Notes under the pieces: model-generated | Told to the model about the DNA's origin: nothing | The model's input: the letters and a program-made list of their open reading frames with translations, nothing else | Database searches by the model: none | In this document: one piece after another, positions 5,530 to 6,758 of the stretch | Layout of the letters: each line of letters starts with the position of its first letter | Numbering within the stretch: the first letter of the stretch is position 1 | Translations under genes and position numbers: made by a program | DNA from: Candidatus Cloacimonadota bacterium | Lineage (GTDB): Bacteria > Cloacimonadota > Cloacimonadia > Cloacimonadales > WRIO01 | Direction of reading: 5' to 3' | DNA length: 6,758 nucleotides | NCBI GenBank assembly: GCA_023230175.1 | Contig: JALNXV010000199.1 | Coordinates: forward strand, 1-6,758

Positions 5530-6758
5530 ATGAATATTGATTTGAGTAAATTAAGAAATATCGGAATTAGTGCACATATTGATTCAGGAAAGACAACATT
5601 AACTGAACGCATTTTATTTTATACCAACAAAATACACGCAATCCACGAAGTCAGAGGAAAAGACGGAGTCGGAGCTACTATGGACTTTATGGAGCTTGAA
5701 AGAGAACGCGGTATTACAATTACATCCGCGTCAACTAATGTTAATTGGAAAGGTTACGATATTAATATAATAGATACACCCGGACACGTTGATTTTACTA
5801 TTGAAGTTGAAAATGCATTAAGAGTTCTTGATGGAGCTGTATTAGTTTTATGCTCCGTTGGTGGTGTACAATCACAGTCTATTACAGTTGATCGTCAAAT
5901 GAAAAGATACGGAGTACCTTGTATCGCTTTTGTAAACAAATTAGATAGAACCGGAGCTAATCCTTATCGAGTAAGAGACCAATTGATAGAGAAATTAGGA
6001 CATAATGCCGTAATGGCTCAAATGCCTATCGGACTTGAAGAAAAATTTACCGGTATTATTGATTTAGTAGAAATGAATGCCAGATACTTCGAGGGTCCAA
6101 ACGGTACAGAATTACGTTTAGCTGAGATACCTGAAGATTTTCTCGAGGAAGCTAAAGCAAGAAGAGAAGAATTAATAGATAAAGCTTCAATGTATTCTGA
6201 TAAATTAATGGAAGAATTTATGGAAGGCGAAGTTTCCAAAGAAGCCTTGATTGATGGAATTAGAAAAGGAACCTTATGCCGTGGCTTAACTCCTGTATTT
6301 GTAGGCTCAGCTTATAAAAATAAAGGTGTACAAGCTTTGCTTGATGGTGTTTTAAATTATTTACCAAGCCCTGACGATCGAGAAAATTTTGCTTATGATT
6401 TAGATAATAAAGAAGAAGAAGTTAAGTTAAGTTCTGACTCTGACAAAGATACTGTCGCTATGGCCTTTAAACTTGACAATCAAGTGTATGGTCAGTTGAC
6501 TTATGTGCGTATTTATCAAGGTAAGATAAAAAAAGGTATGGACCTTTATAACGTAAGTGCTAAACGAAAATTTAAAGTAGGTCGTCTCATTAGAATGCAC
6601 GCTAATTCTATGGAAGATTTAGAAGAGGGAATGGCAGGAGATATCGTTGCTTTATTTGGAGTTGATTGTGCTCTTGGAGATACTTTTGTTTCCGGAGATA
6701 TTAATTATTCTCTTAAATCTATGTTTATCCCTGAACCAATCATTTCGCTTGCCATTAA
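5530..6758 (+). CDS. fusA: Elongation factor G, spd/mitochondrial EFG1 type (partial, 3' end beyond window)
   Basis: Translational GTPase that drives ribosomal translocation of tRNA and mRNA. The frame is open from ATG 5530 to the window edge: 409 codons of about 690 in the family, so domains III-V are missing only because the window ends. G motifs are AHIDSGKT (residues 15-22), switch I RGIT with T63, DTPGH with catalytic H86 (82-86), NKLD (136-139) and GSA (259-261). Domain II follows, with [18 protein letters not shown] around 319-336. The visible end, [12 protein letters not shown], is the conserved domain II-III junction. AHIDSGKT (Ser for Ala), [13 protein letters not shown] and YGQLTY-R-YQG mark the mitochondrial EFG1 and spdEFG1 subfamily and differ from standard bacterial EF-G1. 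In Borrelia this type is the translocase and a second EF-G does ribosome recycling. The start is supported by AGGA four bases upstream. No rpsL, rpsG or tuf neighbour is seen on the left, so it is outside the classic str-operon order at least on this side. Confidence 0.95.
   Translation, partial: MNIDLSKLRNIGISAHIDSGKTTLTERILFYTNKIHAIHEVRGKDGVGATMDFMELERERGITITSASTNVNWKGYDINIIDTPGHVDFTIEVENALRVLDGAVLVLCSVGGVQSQSITVDRQMKRYGVPCIAFVNKLDRTGANPYRVRDQLIEKLGHNAVMAQMPIGLEEKFTGIIDLVEMNARYFEGPNGTELRLAEIPEDFLEEAKARREELIDKASMYSDKLMEEFMEGEVSKEALIDGIRKGTLCRGLTPVFVGSAYKNKGVQALLDGVLNYLPSPDDRENFAYDLDNKEEEVKLSSDSDKDTVAMAFKLDNQVYGQLTYVRIYQGKIKKGMDLYNVSAKRKFKVGRLIRMHANSMEDLEEGMAGDIVALFGVDCALGDTFVSGDINYSLKSMFIPEPIISLAI

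Noticed and set aside
6018..6239. Minus-strand 73-codon open frame inside fusA
   Set aside because: It is antisense to a well-conserved EF-G coding region, serine-rich as expected from the reverse frame, and matches no family.
1..6758. CRISPR array, tRNA, rRNA or insertion sequence
   Set aside because: No regularly spaced repeats, no cloverleaf or conserved rRNA segment, and no transposase-like frame or flanking direct repeats seen on either strand.

Overview
The window is AT-rich (roughly 30% G+C by eye) and comes from a bacterium, most likely a diderm: it encodes an MCE/MlaD-type envelope protein and a lipoprotein with an N-terminal FKBP dimerisation domain. Good Shine-Dalgarno sites precede the FKBP and MlaD genes, and a shorter AGGA site precedes fusA. 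The elongation factor G is of the spirochaete/planctomycete/deltaproteobacterial (spd) and mitochondrial EFG1 type, with AHIDSGKT instead of the usual AHIDAGKT. Together these point to something like a spirochaete, Cloacimonadota or another FCB-side lineage. A typical Bacteroidota genome is less likely, because those largely lack Shine-Dalgarno sites. The phylum is inference and cannot be fixed from this window.

Layout, left to right. Positions 1-258 hold no recognisable gene. They contain an inverted repeat at 72-99, a perfect 46-nt palindrome at 185-230 and an imperfect hairpin at 231-256. A leftward (minus-strand) three-gene unit occupies 5236 down to 259: an mlaD-like MCE protein (298 aa), an FKBP-type peptidyl-prolyl isomerase lipoprotein (235 aa, TTG start with a strong GGAGG site) and a 1110-aa Dna2-like protein joining a PD-(D/E)XK nuclease to an SF1B (UPF1/Dna2-type) helicase. 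Gaps of 18 and 22 nt, with no promoter seen between them, suggest one transcript. It would start at a good sigma70-like promoter (5265-5293) and end at the palindrome. Positions 5237-5529 are a divergent promoter region. On the plus strand fusA begins at 5530 and runs off the right edge after 409 codons.

How the genes relate: MlaD and the FKBP lipoprotein both belong to the envelope (lipid transport and periplasmic folding). The nuclease-helicase would act on DNA in the cytoplasm, so its place in the operon is not explained by a shared pathway. fusA is divergent and independent. No CRISPR array, transposase, tRNA or rRNA gene was seen. I found no convincing undescribed multi-gene system. The points most worth checking are the operon composition, the nuclease-helicase without recognisable Fe-S cysteines, and the long perfect palindrome.
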